From: Rahnella sikkimica
Lineage (GTDB): Bacteria; Pseudomonadota; Gammaproteobacteria; Enterobacterales; Enterobacteriaceae
Direction of reading: 5' to 3'
Assembly (NCBI RefSeq): GCF_002951615.1
Contig: NZ_CP019062.1
Location: 2,790,001-2,854,000, forward strand
DNA length: 64,000 nt
Shown piece after piece: positions 63,712 to 64,000 of the stretch (position 1 is the stretch's first letter; each line of letters opens with the position of its first letter). Both the position numbers and the translations under genes were made by a program. Under the pieces are notes generated by a model. It was not told the origin of the DNA and did no database searches. It saw nothing but the letters and a program-made list of their open reading frames with translations.

Positions 63712-64000
63712 ATGAAACCAACAACGCTGAGCCAGCTTCGCCAATGGAAGCAGGAAAAACACAAATTTGCGACCATTACCGCCTATGACGCCAGCTTTGC
63801 ACAGCTCTTTGCTGAGCAGGGCATCACCGTCATGCTGATTGGTGACTCTCTCGGGATGGTCGTTCAGGGGCAGGATTCCACCCTGCCGGTGACGGTTGAG
63901 GAAATTGCTTACCATACGCGCTGTGTGCGCCGTGGCGCGCCTCAGGCTTTATTGCTGGCTGACCTGCCGTTCATGAGTTACGCCACGCCGGAACAGGCGT
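63712..64000 (+). CDS. panB: 3-methyl-2-oxobutanoate hydroxymethyltransferase PanB (partial)
   Basis: PanB makes ketopantoate from ketoisovalerate and methylene-tetrahydrofolate, the first step of pantothenate synthesis. Only the first 96 codons are in the window. They start M-K-P-T-T-L-S-Q-L and contain T-A-Y-D-A-S-F-A near 23, M-L-I-G-D-S-L-G-M near 42 (metal-binding Asp), and D-L-P-F-M-S-Y near 84, all typical. AAGGAA precedes the ATG. The gene diverges from qseB across about 160 bases. Confidence 0.95.
   Translation, partial: MKPTTLSQLRQWKQEKHKFATITAYDASFAQLFAEQGITVMLIGDSLGMVVQGQDSTLPVTVEEIAYHTRCVRRGAPQALLLADLPFMSYATPEQA

Noticed and set aside
1-64000. CRISPR arrays, tRNA/rRNA genes, insertion sequences and prophage genes
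   Set aside because: I looked for regularly spaced repeats, cloverleaf-like segments, transposase or integrase motifs and found none; the only dispersed repeat recognised is the ERIC element.

Overview
The window is a chromosomal segment of an enteric gammaproteobacterium, most likely a Yersiniaceae member of the Rahnella/Serratia type. The second half is almost collinear with the Escherichia coli panB-to-cdaR region (panB, folK, pcnB, gluQRS, dksA, sfsA, thpR, hrpB, mrcB, fhuACDB, hemL, clcA, erpA, btuF, mtnN, dgt, degP, cdaR). An ERIC repeat, an enterobacterial-type SpeFL leader peptide and a PlaP with a typical enteric C-terminus support this. The genus is inference. I see no tRNA, rRNA, CRISPR array, insertion sequence or prophage.

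1-14 kb is an accessory transport region built of small regulator/transporter modules: the end of an RND pump gene joined to an acyltransferase-3 gene; an XRE-cupin regulator divergent from azlCD with a clear dyad operator; the putrescine importer plaP; an AraC regulator convergent with a LysE exporter that overlaps an unrecognised 430-residue protein; a DUF1345 membrane protein; an amino-acid ABC system (binding protein and permease, no ATPase) with an aminotransferase and a MetJ-like operator; and a LysR/MFS divergent pair.

14.5-20.6 kb holds a complete archaic (Csu-type) chaperone-usher pilus operon: three small spore-coat-U-like subunits, chaperone, usher and a two-domain putative tip subunit. 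20.6-25.2 kb carries a cold-shock-domain protein, alkB, a LysR/PEP-mutase-family pair, a P-loop protein and a shikimate-dehydrogenase-like gene.

25.2-29.6 kb is the inducible ornithine decarboxylase locus: leader peptide speFL, speF and antiporter potE. With plaP this gives both import and synthesis/export of putrescine in one window. 29.7-35.3 kb is glucarate catabolism (gudP-gudX-gudD) directly next to its predicted activator cdaR.

35.4-64 kb is the conserved backbone: periplasmic quality control (degP), nucleotide and vitamin functions (dgt, mtnN, btuF), Fe-S delivery (erpA), chloride/proton exchange (clcA), haem synthesis (hemL), ferrichrome uptake (fhuACDB with a Fur box), cell wall synthesis (mrcB), RNA functions (hrpB, thpR, pcnB, gluQRS), the stringent-response factor dksA, and folK. 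A qseBC two-component system separates folK from panB. Notable departures from E. coli are: no yadS between btuF and erpA, with a small secreted ORF and a 13-base direct repeat there instead; an ERIC element touching the erpA stop; pcnB with an AUU start and a long Arg/Asn-rich insertion; and a poly-Gln tail on PBP1B.
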